Assembly: GCA_038524325.1 (NCBI GenBank)
Contig: JBCBIS010000005.1
Span: forward strand, 1-50,399
Length of the DNA: 50,399 nt
Source of the DNA: Thermohalobaculum sp038524325
Lineage (GTDB): Bacteria; Pseudomonadota; Alphaproteobacteria; Rhodobacterales; Rhodobacteraceae
Direction: 5' to 3'
Both the position numbers and the translations under genes were made by a program. This document shows positions 1 to 7,719 of the stretch, piece by piece. Position 1 is the first letter of the stretch; every line of letters begins with the position of its first letter. The notes below the pieces were generated by a model. It did no database searches. It worked only from the letters and a program-made list of their open reading frames with translations, and had not been told where the DNA came from.

Positions 1-33
1 CATTTTGCGAAATTGGACGGTGTTTCCCTCCTA

Positions 34-77
34 TCGCTTTCCGTGATATGAAATCTGTGTCCATATATCGGAAGCGA
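34..77. promoter_or_regulatory. Imperfect palindrome upstream of the HxlR-type gene (candidate operator)
   Basis: Outer arms TCGCTTTCCG (34-43) and CGGAAGCGA (69-77) are inverted copies differing by one base. Inner arms GATATG (45-50) and CATATATC (62-69) are also nearly symmetric. The element ends about 25 bases before the start codon of the HxlR-type regulator. HxlR proteins are dimers that usually bind such palindromes in their own promoters, so autoregulation is a reasonable inference, but there is no direct proof. Confidence 0.35.
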
Positions 78-102
78 CAAGGCAGATAGATAGGAGGCGG
101 AA

Positions 103-465
103 ATGCCCGACCTCGAGCAAGAGCATATCAGCGCAATGGCCAATGCGGTTCGCAAGATCGGCGACAGCTGGACATTGCTCATCATCTGGGCTGCCTGTCG
201 GGGCGTGACCCGCTTCGACACGTTCCAGCGCCGGCTGGGCGTGGCCCGCAACATCCTGTCCAATCGGCTGGGACGGCTGGTCGATCAGGGGATCCTCGAG
301 AAGGCCCCGGTCCGCTCGGGCGCGCGCCGCCTGGAATACCGCATCACGGCCAAAGGCGAAGCCTTGCGCCCGGTTCTGGACTGGATCGAGGATTGGGGCG
401 CCGAGGAAGAGCGCGTGCATCAAAACCGCAACGATCAATTCAGCGATAACGTTGCAGCACAGTAG
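103..465 (+). CDS. HxlR-family winged-helix transcriptional regulator
   Basis: A 120-residue DNA-binding protein. The family core is visible from residue 16: IGDSWTLLIIW, then a recognition region around FQRRLGVARNILSNRLGRL and a wing ending near YRITAKGEAL. GGAGG lies a few bases before the ATG. Many HxlR proteins sense electrophiles or oxidants through a cysteine about 13 residues before the conserved Trp; here that position is Ser10 and the only cysteine is Cys32, so classic thiol sensing is unlikely. The stop overlaps the 3' end of the convergent gene by 26 bases. The target is unknown; a palindrome just upstream suggests autoregulation, and a regulated gene may lie beyond the left edge. 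Confidence 0.9.
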   Translation: MPDLEQEHISAMANAVRKIGDSWTLLIIWAACRGVTRFDTFQRRLGVARNILSNRLGRLVDQGILEKAPVRSGARRLEYRITAKGEALRPVLDWIEDWGAEEERVHQNRNDQFSDNVAAQ

Positions 466-1297
466 CCGGGGTCTCCAGCGCGACGGCGCGCTGGGCGATG
501 GCGGCGGCGGCTTGGTCGCATTGCGTCTTTGACGCCAGGTAGCCGTCGGCGCATTTCACATTTGTCTCGAGCAGGCTTCTCTGTTCTGCGACCTCACGTT
601 TGTAGACGCTGAAGCGGCCTGTTCGCTGCATCTGCGCCATCGCATCCACCACCTCGCCACAGGCAACACCCGAGCCACGCAGAGCCTTGGCCAGGGCCGG
701 CCCGTCCTGACGCGCGAGGCAAAGCTTGAAGATCACATCCAGATGCACCGCCGGGAAAAGCTGCAACAGCGTCTGAAACCGCGGCGGCAGCGAGAGATAG
801 CCAAGCCGCACGCCCTCGGCCGGCCAGAACTCGTAAGAGTTCAGGAACCCGTTCCCAGTGATCCGGCCCCGCGCATCGGTCGGAGGGGAGACATAGCCAG
901 GAGGGGGCTTCGGCAGATCGAGACCCGGACGCAGGAAGGTCAGGAAGCGCGCGCCGGCAAAGACAAGCTGACCCTGGGCGTCCAGCGGGATCAGGGCGAC
1001 ATCGGCGCCATAGGGTTTCGGGTCCATCCGCATAAGGACGGTCTGTCCGCCCATATCCAGCACGGCCTCGGCCAGAACCCCCACCTTGTCGGCGGCGAAA
1101 TCCTGGCTCCGCCCGGCCCGGTCGAAGAAGGTGCCGCGAAAGCCGTCGGAATCAGGCGCGATCTCGATCCGGGCGCCCTCCGCCTCGAGCGCCCCGCGAT
1201 AGCTGCCGGACAAAGCGTCCTGCGCCTGGGCAGCGGACAGCGGCCAAAGCACCGCAATACAAAGAAAAACCAGAACGACGCCCGAAGCCAGCCGCAT
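440..1297 (-). CDS. Secreted protein of unknown function
   Basis: About 285 residues. The N-terminus is a clear Sec signal peptide: MRL, a hydrophobic stretch, then a cleavage region near AAQAQ. The mature part begins with a repetitive beta-type segment (SGSYRGALEAEGARIEI) and continues with a proline-rich patch around residue 140. Four cysteines in the C-terminal half could form two disulfides. An ATG two codons upstream exists, but GAGGG abuts it directly; the ATG at 1297 has better spacing. The gene is divergent from the LysR regulator, with about 100 bases between them, and convergent with the HxlR gene. I do not recognise the family. Confidence 0.75.
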   Translation of the reverse strand: MRLASGVVLVFLCIAVLWPLSAAQAQDALSGSYRGALEAEGARIEIAPDSDGFRGTFFDRAGRSQDFAADKVGVLAEAVLDMGGQTVLMRMDPKPYGADVALIPLDAQGQLVFAGARFLTFLRPGLDLPKPPPGYVSPPTDARGRITGNGFLNSYEFWPAEGVRLGYLSLPPRFQTLLQLFPAVHLDVIFKLCLARQDGPALAKALRGSGVACGEVVDAMAQMQRTGRFSVYKREVAEQRSLLETNVKCADGYLASKTQCDQAAAAIAQRAVALETPATVLQRYR

Positions 1298-1401
1298 TTT
1301 CATCCCTCATTCCCATATTGGAGGTATACTCTTAGCAAAACCGTCCGGAGGCGACAGCGCCTTTCTGCGCCGTTTTCCAGGACAAGATCGAGGATAGAGC
1401 A

Positions 1402-2313
1402 ATGGATTGGGATAAGCTGCGGGTCTTTCATGCGGTCGCGGACGCAGGCAGCCTGACCCATGCAGGCGAGCAATTGCATCTCAGCCAATCGGCGATCAGC
1501 CGGCAGATCCGCGGGCTTGAGGAGCAACTGAAGGCGACGCTGTTCCACCGGCATGCCCGCGGCCTGCTGCTGACCGAGCAGGGCGAGCTGCTCTATGAGG
1601 CGACGCGCGAGATGACCCGCCGCCTGACCGCGGCCGGCGCTCGGATCCGCGACTCGAAGGACGAGGTGTTCGGCGAATTGCGGGTCACGGCGACCGCAGG
1701 CTTTGGCACGCTGTTTCTGGCGCCACGGCTGACAAAACTCTTCACCGCCTATCCCAATCTCTCGGTCAATATGATCCTCACCGAACGGATGCTGGACCTG
1801 CCGATGCGCGAGGCCGATGTCGCCATCCGCATGGCCGCCCCGCAGCAGGCCGATCTGGTACGGCGGCCACTGATGGATGTGCAGATGCGTTTCTATGCCA
1901 GCCAGTCCTATCTGGAGCGCAACGGCCAGCCCGAGAACCTGGAGGATCTGGCGCACCACCGGCTGATCATCTTCTCACCTGACGCCTCGCAACCGCGCGA
2001 GGCGGACAGCTGGCTCGCCCGTTTCCGCCGGACCGACGACCATGCGCATCTGATGATCAACAGCTATTTCGGGATTCTGAAAGGCGCGATCAACGATCTC
2101 GGCATCGCCGCCCTGCCAGATTATGTCGTCGGGGAATATCCCGATCTGGTCAATGTGTTGCCCGAGGAGACCAGCGCGCCGTTCCAGGTGTTCTTCACCT
2201 ATCCCGAGGAACTCCGCCGCTCACAGCGGGTCATCGCCTTCCGCAACTTTATCCTGCAGGAGATCGCCGAGGCGCAGGAACGGGCGCCGCGCAGCCATGC
2301 TCTGAGCGCATAG
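1402..2313 (+). CDS. LysR-family transcriptional regulator
   Basis: A 303-residue regulator of normal LysR length. The N-terminal helix-turn-helix is typical: LRVFHAVADAGSLTHAGEQL followed by SQSAISRQIRGLEEQL and the family hallmark LFHRHARGLLLTEQGE (residues 4-65). The effector-binding domain occupies about residues 88-295. AGGA precedes the ATG by seven bases. It is divergent from the secreted protein gene at 440-1297, which makes that gene a candidate target, since LysR proteins often control the divergent neighbour. The ligand cannot be read from the sequence. The short non-coding stretch downstream ends in a strong terminator. Confidence 0.93.
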   Translation: MDWDKLRVFHAVADAGSLTHAGEQLHLSQSAISRQIRGLEEQLKATLFHRHARGLLLTEQGELLYEATREMTRRLTAAGARIRDSKDEVFGELRVTATAGFGTLFLAPRLTKLFTAYPNLSVNMILTERMLDLPMREADVAIRMAAPQQADLVRRPLMDVQMRFYASQSYLERNGQPENLEDLAHHRLIIFSPDASQPREADSWLARFRRTDDHAHLMINSYFGILKGAINDLGIAALPDYVVGEYPDLVNVLPEETSAPFQVFFTYPEELRRSQRVIAFRNFILQEIAEAQERAPRSHALSA

Positions 2314-2337
2314 CCGCTTTGACTGAGTTTTGTGCAC

Positions 2338-2366
2338 TTGCGTAGTCAATCGGCAAATTCTAAATG
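2338..2366 (+). promoter_or_regulatory. Candidate promoter for a small RNA
   Basis: TTGCGT (2338-2343) and TAAATG (2361-2366) are separated by 17 bases. Matches to consensus are moderate (three of six in each). A start about seven bases after the -10 element would give a transcript of about 80 bases ending at the terminator at 2427-2451. Confidence 0.25.
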
Positions 2367-2372
2367 CTGCCT

Positions 2373-2451
2373 CGAAGCGGATGGGTAACTCCCCGCTTTA
2401 GGTTGTGATACCTCCCTGTTGAACTGGCCGGGCCTTGTGCCCGGCTTTTTT
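2373..2451 (+). ncRNA. Candidate small RNA with CU-rich loops, ending in an intrinsic terminator
   Basis: The 220 bases between the LysR gene and msrP hold no credible reading frame but have ordered structure. Stem 1 pairs AAGCGG (2375-2380) with CCGCTT (2393-2398), with ACTCC in the loop. Stem 2 pairs AGGT (2400-2403) with ACCT (2410-2413). An unpaired CCTCCC segment follows (2411-2416 region), then a GC-rich terminator with six Ts. CCUCCC-type single-stranded motifs that can pair with ribosome-binding sites are common in alphaproteobacterial trans-acting small RNAs. I do not recognise a named family. It could instead be an unusually long 3' UTR of the LysR gene. Confidence 0.35.
2427..2451 (+). 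terminator. Rho-independent terminator
   Basis: Perfect 7-bp stem GCCGGGC (2427-2433) and GCCCGGC (2439-2445), 5-base loop, then TTTTTT (2446-2451). It lies about 115 bases after the LysR stop codon and ends whatever is transcribed rightward here. Confidence 0.85.
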
Positions 2452-2534
2452 CTTTTCTTCGTGCAAGTCCCTTTTTCGGATATGAAAAAGGCGCGCAGGA
2501 TCTCCCTACGCGCCAGCTTCTGGTCCGTGTCGGT

Positions 2535-3539
2535 TCAGCGCCAGAGGCGGTCGCCGACCTTCGCCTCAAGACCGGTATAGAGACCGGCAACCTCCGGCGC
2601 ATAGCCATTGAAGAGCTGGGTCGGAATCCGCTCATCGCTGCCCAGCACCCGCTCGGTTGCCTGGCTCCAGCGGGGATGGCTGACCTCCGGGTTCACATTG
2701 GCCCAGAAGCCATATTCAGCATCCTGGAGCTCCTCCCAGAAGCCCAGGGGCCGCTTGTCGGTGAAGATGATCCGGTCGACCGATTTGATCGACTTGAACC
2801 CGTATTTCCACGGCGTGTGGAGGCGCATCGGGGCGCCGAACTGTTTGGGCAGCACCTTGCCATAGGCGCCGACGACCATGAAGGTCAGCGGGTTGGTCGC
2901 CTCGGCCAGGGTCAACCCCTCGGTATAGGGCCAGGGATACCAATGCTGGCGCTGGCCGCGGGCCGTGTCGGGATCCATGAAGGTCTTGAATTCGACGAAG
3001 GAGGCCGAGGACAGCGGCGCGGCCTTCTTCACCAGCGCGGCCAATTCGAACCCGATCCAGGGGGCGACCATCGACCAGGCCTCGACACAGCGGTGGCGAT
3101 AGATCCGTTCTTCGACCGGCATCTCGGAGATCAGCTCGTCGATATCGATCTCGAATTCCTTCTCGACCAGGCCTTCGACCCGGACCCGCCAGCCCTCGGT
3201 CTTCAACTCCTGCGCGGCGAGGTGGATCTTCTTGTGTGAGCCGAATTCGTAGAAATTATTGTAGGTCGAGTTCACGTCCTCATCCGTCACCGGACGCCCC
3301 GCATCGGCATAATCGGCATTCAGCGGCGGTTTCGGAGTGAAGGGCTGGTCGGGCACTGCGGCTTCGGCGGCAGTGGAGATTTCGGGCATTGGCGCGCGCG
3401 GCCAAAGGCCTTCGCCGATCAATCCCGCGGCGGCGGCCCCGCCACCGGCGGCAAGAATGCGGCGGCGGTTCCAGAAAACCGCCTCAGGCGTCGTCTCATT
3501 CTCACTGATCCGCCAGCGCGGACGGTTGAGCTTGAACAT
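2535..3539 (-). CDS. msrP: Protein-methionine-sulfoxide reductase catalytic subunit MsrP (YedY family)
   Basis: Periplasmic molybdoenzyme that reduces methionine sulfoxide in envelope proteins. The 334-residue protein has a twin-arginine signal (NRRRILAAGGG, residues 24-34) and the molybdopterin-binding segment RHRCVEAWSMVAPWIGFEL, whose Cys151 is the expected Mo ligand. The start at 3539 is set by AGGAGG nine bases upstream; an upstream in-frame start at 3623 would add 28 cysteine-rich residues that do not resemble a Tat signal. The usual partner, the haem-containing membrane subunit MsrQ, is not next to it: the bases on the far side carry a terminator and then a gene on the opposite strand. 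serB lies 80 bases upstream on the same strand. Confidence 0.93.
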   Translation of the reverse strand: MFKLNRPRWRISENETTPEAVFWNRRRILAAGGGAAAAGLIGEGLWPRAPMPEISTAAEAAVPDQPFTPKPPLNADYADAGRPVTDEDVNSTYNNFYEFGSHKKIHLAAQELKTEGWRVRVEGLVEKEFEIDIDELISEMPVEERIYRHRCVEAWSMVAPWIGFELAALVKKAAPLSSASFVEFKTFMDPDTARGQRQHWYPWPYTEGLTLAEATNPLTFMVVGAYGKVLPKQFGAPMRLHTPWKYGFKSIKSVDRIIFTDKRPLGFWEELQDAEYGFWANVNPEVSHPRWSQATERVLGSDERIPTQLFNGYAPEVAGLYTGLEAKVGDRLWR

Positions 3540-3619
3540 GTGGGATATCCTCCTGATCTGGCCGGAACCTAGGATCACGCAGTTGAAACAACAATTCACG
3601 AACCGGTCAGACCCGGCGA

Positions 3620-4474
3620 TCAATCGGTGACGAACTCGGCCTCGGAATAGCCTTGCAGGAACAAGAGCGCGTCGAGGTCGGAATGCTCCATGACGGCATC
3701 GGCGATCTGGGCCACAGCGGGTTTCGGATGGTGACCGACCCCCAGACCCGCGGCGCGGAGCATGCCGATATCATTGGCACCATCCCCAACTGTCACGGTA
3801 TCGTCGCGGGTGATCCCATGGCGCTCGCAGAGCTGATCCAGCGCCTCGACCTTGGCGTCGCGGCCGAGGACCGGGGGCAAAACCTTGCCGGTCAGCCTGC
3901 CCTCGGCAATCTCCAGCGTATTGGCGCGGTGTTCGGCAAACCCGGCCGCCGCGGCGACCCGTTCGGTGAAAAAGGTGAAGCCGCCCGAGACAAGGGCCGT
4001 CTGCGCACCATGGGCCGCCATGGTCCGCACCAGGGCGCGCCCGCCGGGGTTCAACGCGATGCGCTGGTCATAGACCTCTTGCAACGCGCTTTCCGCCAGC
4101 CCGGCAACCAGGGCGACACGTTCGGTCATCGAGGCGATGAAGTCCAATTCGCCGCGCATCGCGCGCCGGGTGATCTCGGCCACCTGCGCCCCGACACCGG
4201 CGAAATCTGCCATCTGATCGATGCATTCGACCGGGATCATGGTCGAGTCCATATCGGCGATCAGCAGTCTCTTGCGGCGGTTGGCGGCGGGGACCTGATT
4301 GAAATCGACGCCCTCGATCACCGGAACCTCCGGCAGCCTTGTGTCGCAAGAGAACTCGACCCCATGGCGGCCCAACCGGTGCGGTGTCAGCTCCAGCTTC
4401 GAGGCGACGAGCATCACCTCCATATCCGCCACCCCCCGCGAACGGGGGGCGGTCATCACCAGGACATGTTGCAT
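3620..4474 (-). CDS. serB: Phosphoserine phosphatase SerB
   Basis: Last step of serine biosynthesis: O-phosphoserine to serine, by a HAD-superfamily hydrolase. The 284-residue protein has the HAD nucleophile motif LIADMDST (Asp74 and Asp76), motif II LVSGGFTFF, and motif III VGDGANDIGML, with an N-terminal regulatory-type region of about 65 residues. The ATG at 4474 overlaps the aroG stop codon in the arrangement TGATG, so translation is probably coupled to aroG. The reading frame stays open to 4978, but that extension is antisense-type noise inside aroG. A separate promoter is not obvious. Confidence 0.95.
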   Translation of the reverse strand: MQHVLVMTAPRSRGVADMEVMLVASKLELTPHRLGRHGVEFSCDTRLPEVPVIEGVDFNQVPAANRRKRLLIADMDSTMIPVECIDQMADFAGVGAQVAEITRRAMRGELDFIASMTERVALVAGLAESALQEVYDQRIALNPGGRALVRTMAAHGAQTALVSGGFTFFTERVAAAAGFAEHRANTLEIAEGRLTGKVLPPVLGRDAKVEALDQLCERHGITRDDTVTVGDGANDIGMLRAAGLGVGHHPKPAVAQIADAVMEHSDLDALLFLQGYSEAEFVTD

Positions 4475-5850
4475 CAGCCGATGGCGATCTTGGCGCTTTC
4501 GGGCACCACACGCTCCAACTCCTCGGCCAGCAGGAAGGCCAGCTCCAGCGATTGCGAGGCGTTCAGGCGCGGGTCGCAGGCGGTGTGATAGCGTGCCGAG
4601 AGATCCTCGTCCGTGACATCGCGCATCCCGCCGGTGCACTCGGTCACGTCCTGCCCGGTCATCTCGAAATGCACACCACCGGCATAGGTGCCCTCGGCCT
4701 GATGGACGGCAAAGAACTCCTTCACCTCGGCCAGCACTTTGTCGAACGGGCGCGTCTTGAAGCCCGAGGCGGATTTGATCGTATTGCCATGCATCGGATC
4801 GCAGGACCAAACGACCTGCCGCCCTTCGTGCTGGACCGCGCGGATCCAGCTCGGCAAATGGCTCTCGACCTTGCCAGCGCCGGTGCGGCAGATCAGCGTG
4901 ACACGTCCGGCCTCGTTCTTTGGGTTGAGGATATCCAGCAGGCGGAGCAACTCGTTCGCGTCCAGGCTCGGCCCGCATTTCAGGCCGATCGGATTGACCA
5001 CGCCGCGGCAGAACTCGACATGCGCGCCATCGGGCTGGCGCGTGCGGTCGCCGATCCAGATCATATGGCCCGAGCCCGCGATGGTCTGCCCGGTGGTCGA
5101 GTCGGTCCGGGTCAACGCCTCCTCATAGGGCAGCAGCAACGCCTCGTGGCTGGTGTAATACTCCACCGAGCGCAGGGTCTCGACCTTGTCCGCCGTGACG
5201 CCGCAGCTCTCCATGAAGCTGACCGCGGTCGAGATCCGCTCGGCCAGCGCCTCATAGGCTTCGTTCTGCGGGCTGCCCTTGGCGAATTCCAGATTCCAGG
5301 CCTGAACACGTGCGAGATCGGCATACCCGCCCGTTGCAAAGGCCCGCAGCAGGTTCAGTGTGGCCGCCGATTGCAGATAGGCCTGCTCCATCCGCTTCGG
5401 ATCCGGCACCCGGCTTTCCGCGGTGAAGTCGAACCCGTTGATGATGTCGCCGCGGTAGGAGGGCAGTTCCACCCCCGCCTGCGTCTCGGTATCCGAGGAG
5501 CGCGGCTTGGCGAACTGCCCCGCCATCCGGCCCACCTTCACCACCGGCACCCGCGCGGCGAAGGTCAGCACCACGGCCATCTGCAGCATCACCCGGAACG
5601 TGTCGCGAATGTTGTCGGCCTTGAAATCGGCGAAACTCTCGGCGCAATCCCCGCCCTGGAGCAGAAACGCCTTCCCATCCACCACATCGGCCAAGCGGTC
5701 GCGCAGCCGTCGCGCCTCGCCGGCAAAGACCAGGGGAGGATAGCTCGCCAGCCGACCGGTGACCTCGGCCACCGCCGCCTCGTCCTGATAGACCGGCATC
5801 TGCAGCCCGGTATGGTTGCGCCAGCTTTCTTTGCTCCAAGCTTTGGTCAT
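4474..5850 (-). CDS. aroG: Class II 3-deoxy-7-phosphoheptulonate (DAHP) synthase
   Basis: First committed step of the shikimate pathway: phosphoenolpyruvate plus erythrose 4-phosphate to DAHP. The 458-residue length and motifs are those of the plant and actinobacterial class II family: FLLQGGDCAESFADF (metal-binding Cys69), KVGRMAGQFAKPRS, PSYRGDIINGFDF, and WSCDPMHGNT. GGGAGG is five bases before the ATG at 5850. An upstream in-frame start at 5919 lacks these features. serB follows with a one-base overlap, pairing aromatic and serine synthesis; serine is also a substrate for tryptophan synthesis, which may explain the coupling (inference). It is divergent from the GlxA-type regulator. Confidence 0.95.
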   Translation of the reverse strand: MTKAWSKESWRNHTGLQMPVYQDEAAVAEVTGRLASYPPLVFAGEARRLRDRLADVVDGKAFLLQGGDCAESFADFKADNIRDTFRVMLQMAVVLTFAARVPVVKVGRMAGQFAKPRSSDTETQAGVELPSYRGDIINGFDFTAESRVPDPKRMEQAYLQSAATLNLLRAFATGGYADLARVQAWNLEFAKGSPQNEAYEALAERISTAVSFMESCGVTADKVETLRSVEYYTSHEALLLPYEEALTRTDSTTGQTIAGSGHMIWIGDRTRQPDGAHVEFCRGVVNPIGLKCGPSLDANELLRLLDILNPKNEAGRVTLICRTGAGKVESHLPSWIRAVQHEGRQVVWSCDPMHGNTIKSASGFKTRPFDKVLAEVKEFFAVHQAEGTYAGGVHFEMTGQDVTECTGGMRDVTDEDLSARYHTACDPRLNASQSLELAFLLAEELERVVPESAKIAIG

Positions 5851-6034
5851 CGCGGCCTCCCATGCGTGTGACAGCGTTGCTATAGCGAACTGTCCCAGTG
5901 CTGGCCAGCCCGGGCGCACATCAGGTCACTTGTGAAAGGGCACGGGGTCATCACGCTTGACGCAGGGATTGAACCACCCTCAATGTCACGGGTCACACAC
6001 CGCCGAGTCAGGGCAGAGCGACGCGAGGTATCAG

Positions 6035-7066
6035 GTGGCTGACATCCCGGCCGAGAGTGAGGGCAAACCGGCGAAAGAGTTCGTCTTTTTGCTGACACCG
6101 ATGTTCTCGATGCTGGCCTTCGCCGCCGCCATCGAGCCATTGCGCGTGGCCAATCGGATGACCCGGCGCGAGATCTATTCCTGGCAGGTCGTCTCGGATG
6201 GCGGTATGGCGGTGACCTGTTCGAACGGAACGGCGGTGCAGACCGATAGCGGGCTCGAGGATCTTCCCCGCGATGCCTCCATCGTGGTCTGCTCGGGGCT
6301 GGAACTGGACCGGGCGGCGACCAAACCGGTGCTCACCTGGCTGCGCAAGCAATCCCGCCGCGGCGTCTCGATCGGCGCAGTCTGCACCGGCGCCGATCTT
6401 CTGGCCCGCGCCGGGCTGCTCGACGGCAAGCGCTGCGCCATCCATTGGGAGAACCACGCGGCCTTCATCGAGACCTATCCGGAGATCGAAATCTCCAACC
6501 TGATCTATTGCGTCGAGGACGGCATTTTCACCTGTGCCGGCGGCACGGCCTCGACCGATATGATGCTGCACCTGATCGCGCAGGAGCAGGGCAGCGATCT
6601 CGGCAGCCTGATCGCCGACGCACTGATCCATCCGAATGTCCGCTCCGAGACCAATGAGCAGCGCCTCTCGGTCCCGGCGCGGATCGGCGTGCGTCACCCG
6701 AAACTGGTCACCGTGATCCAGACCATGGAACAGTCGACGGAAGAGCCGGTCTCCCCCTCCGAACTCGCCAAATCGGTCAACATGTCGACCCGGCAGTTGG
6801 AGCGGCTGTTCCGGCGCTATCTCAACCGCTCGCCGAAGCGGTACTACATGGAGTTGCGGCTGGAGAAGGCGCGCAACCTGCTGCTGCAGACCAATCTCAG
6901 CGTGATCAATGTGGCGCTGGCCTGCGGCTTCACTTCGCCCTCGCATTTCTCGAAATGCTACCGGGCGCATTTCAACCGCACCCCCTATCGCGAGCGCGGC
7001 GGGCCCTCGGAGAGCGGGGCGAAGACCCGCGCCGCCCTGACCGGCGCCGCCCCCGGCATCGCGTGA
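6035..7066 (+). CDS. GlxA-family AraC-type transcriptional regulator
   Basis: Two-domain regulator of about 343 residues. The N-terminal DJ-1/PfpI-like domain begins FVFLLTPMFSMLAFAAAIEP and carries the nucleophile-elbow-like segment IGAVCTGADLLARAG. The C-terminal AraC helix-turn-helix pair follows (LAKSVNMSTRQLERLFRRYL and INVALACGFTSPSHFSKCYR). Members of this family regulate choline, carnitine, arginine and related catabolism, but the ligand here is unknown. I chose GTG at 6035 because GAGG lies six bases upstream; an in-frame TTG at 5957 gives a longer, less likely form. The stop overlaps the next gene by four bases (GTGA). Confidence 0.88.
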   Translation: MADIPAESEGKPAKEFVFLLTPMFSMLAFAAAIEPLRVANRMTRREIYSWQVVSDGGMAVTCSNGTAVQTDSGLEDLPRDASIVVCSGLELDRAATKPVLTWLRKQSRRGVSIGAVCTGADLLARAGLLDGKRCAIHWENHAAFIETYPEIEISNLIYCVEDGIFTCAGGTASTDMMLHLIAQEQGSDLGSLIADALIHPNVRSETNEQRLSVPARIGVRHPKLVTVIQTMEQSTEEPVSPSELAKSVNMSTRQLERLFRRYLNRSPKRYYMELRLEKARNLLLQTNLSVINVALACGFTSPSHFSKCYRAHFNRTPYRERGGPSESGAKTRAALTGAAPGIA

Positions 7067-7497
7067 GGCCCACGGCCCCGGCGCGCAGCGCGTACCGGCT
7101 GTTCCGCCCCATCGCCACCCGCTGGGCGGATAACGACGTCTACGGCCATGTGAACAATGTCCAGTACTATGCCTTCTTCGACACCGCGGTGAACGGCTAT
7201 CTGGTCGAGACCGGCGCGCTGGACATTCTGGGCGGAGAGACGATCGGCCTGGTCGTGGCCACCAATTGCGACTATTTCGCTCCCGTCATGTTCCCCGACG
7301 CCCTGCAGGCCGGATTGCGGGTCGAGCGTATCGGCACCTCCTCTGTCACCTATGCCGTCGGGATCTTCCGTGAAGACGCCGCCGCCGCTGCCGCCGCCGG
7401 AAGCTTCACCCATGTCTATGTCGACCGCACCACGCGGCGGCCCATGCCCCTGCCCAACGCGCTGAGCAACGCGCTGATGCCGCTCAAACAGGACTGA
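7063..7497 (+). CDS. Acyl-CoA thioesterase, 4HBT (YbgC-like) hotdog fold
   Basis: A 144-residue single hotdog domain. The catalytic region RWADNDVYGHVNNVQYY matches the 4-hydroxybenzoyl-CoA thioesterase pattern with an acidic residue followed by GHVNN. The GTG start overlaps the stop of the GlxA-type gene as GTGA, so the two are co-translated. The frame is open further upstream but only within the previous gene. Substrate is unknown. Linkage of a GlxA-type regulator to a small thioesterase also occurs around carnitine and betaine catabolism genes in other bacteria, but no such enzymes are present here. Confidence 0.88.
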   Translation: MRPTAPARSAYRLFRPIATRWADNDVYGHVNNVQYYAFFDTAVNGYLVETGALDILGGETIGLVVATNCDYFAPVMFPDALQAGLRVERIGTSSVTYAVGIFREDAAAAAAAGSFTHVYVDRTTRRPMPLPNALSNALMPLKQD

Positions 7498-7514
7498 CTG
7501 CGGGCCAGCGCGGC

Positions 7515-7534
7515 GCGTTTTCGCCAGAAAACGC
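7515..7534. terminator. Short hairpin after the thioesterase gene (weak terminator candidate)
   Basis: GCGTTTTC (7515-7522) pairs perfectly with GAAAACGC (7527-7534) around a GCCA loop. There is no T-run outside the stem. It sits between two convergent units (thioesterase and tRNA-Pro) and may help end transcription in both directions. Confidence 0.35.
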
Positions 7535-7543
7535 CATGATGTC

Positions 7544-7565
7544 GTATGCGGGCTTGCCCGCATTC
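7544..7565 (-). repeat. 22-bp palindromic intergenic repeat, copy 1
   Basis: The core ATGCGGGC / GCCCGCAT is palindromic. The full 22 bases are the exact reverse complement of 16509-16530. Both copies lie just after the 3' end of a rightward gene. This looks like a small dispersed intergenic repeat. Confidence 0.7.
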
Positions 7566-7591
7566 CGTTTGACGAGATGCCCGATGAAACT

Positions 7592-7668
7592 TGGTCGGGG
7601 CGGAGAGATTCGAACTCCCGACCTACCGCACCCAAAACGGTCGCGCTACCAGACTGCGCTACGCCCCG
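7592..7668 (-). tRNA. tRNA-Pro (anticodon TGG)
   Basis: Read on the minus strand it folds as a full cloverleaf of 77 bases: acceptor stem CGGGGCG / CGCCCCG, D-arm GCGCAGTCTGGTAGCGC, anticodon arm ACCGT-TTTGGGT-GCGGT with anticodon TGG, and T-arm with GTTCGAATC. The discriminator base is A and the 3' CCA is encoded (7592-7594). Confidence 0.97.
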
Positions 7669-7719
7669 ACCGGCATTGCGGATACACCCATGCCGCCCCG
7701 ACCACAAGAGCGGGTTGCA

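Noticed and set aside
1..30. A divergent gene starting with an ATG at bases 3-1 on the minus strand
   Set aside because: CAT at the very edge could be a start codon and AGGAGG occurs at about 28-33, but the spacing is far too long and nothing of the coding region is visible.
4475..4978. N-terminal extension of serB
   Set aside because: The frame is open to 4978 but runs inside aroG, and the SerB start at 4474 forms a proper TGATG coupling with a normal family length.
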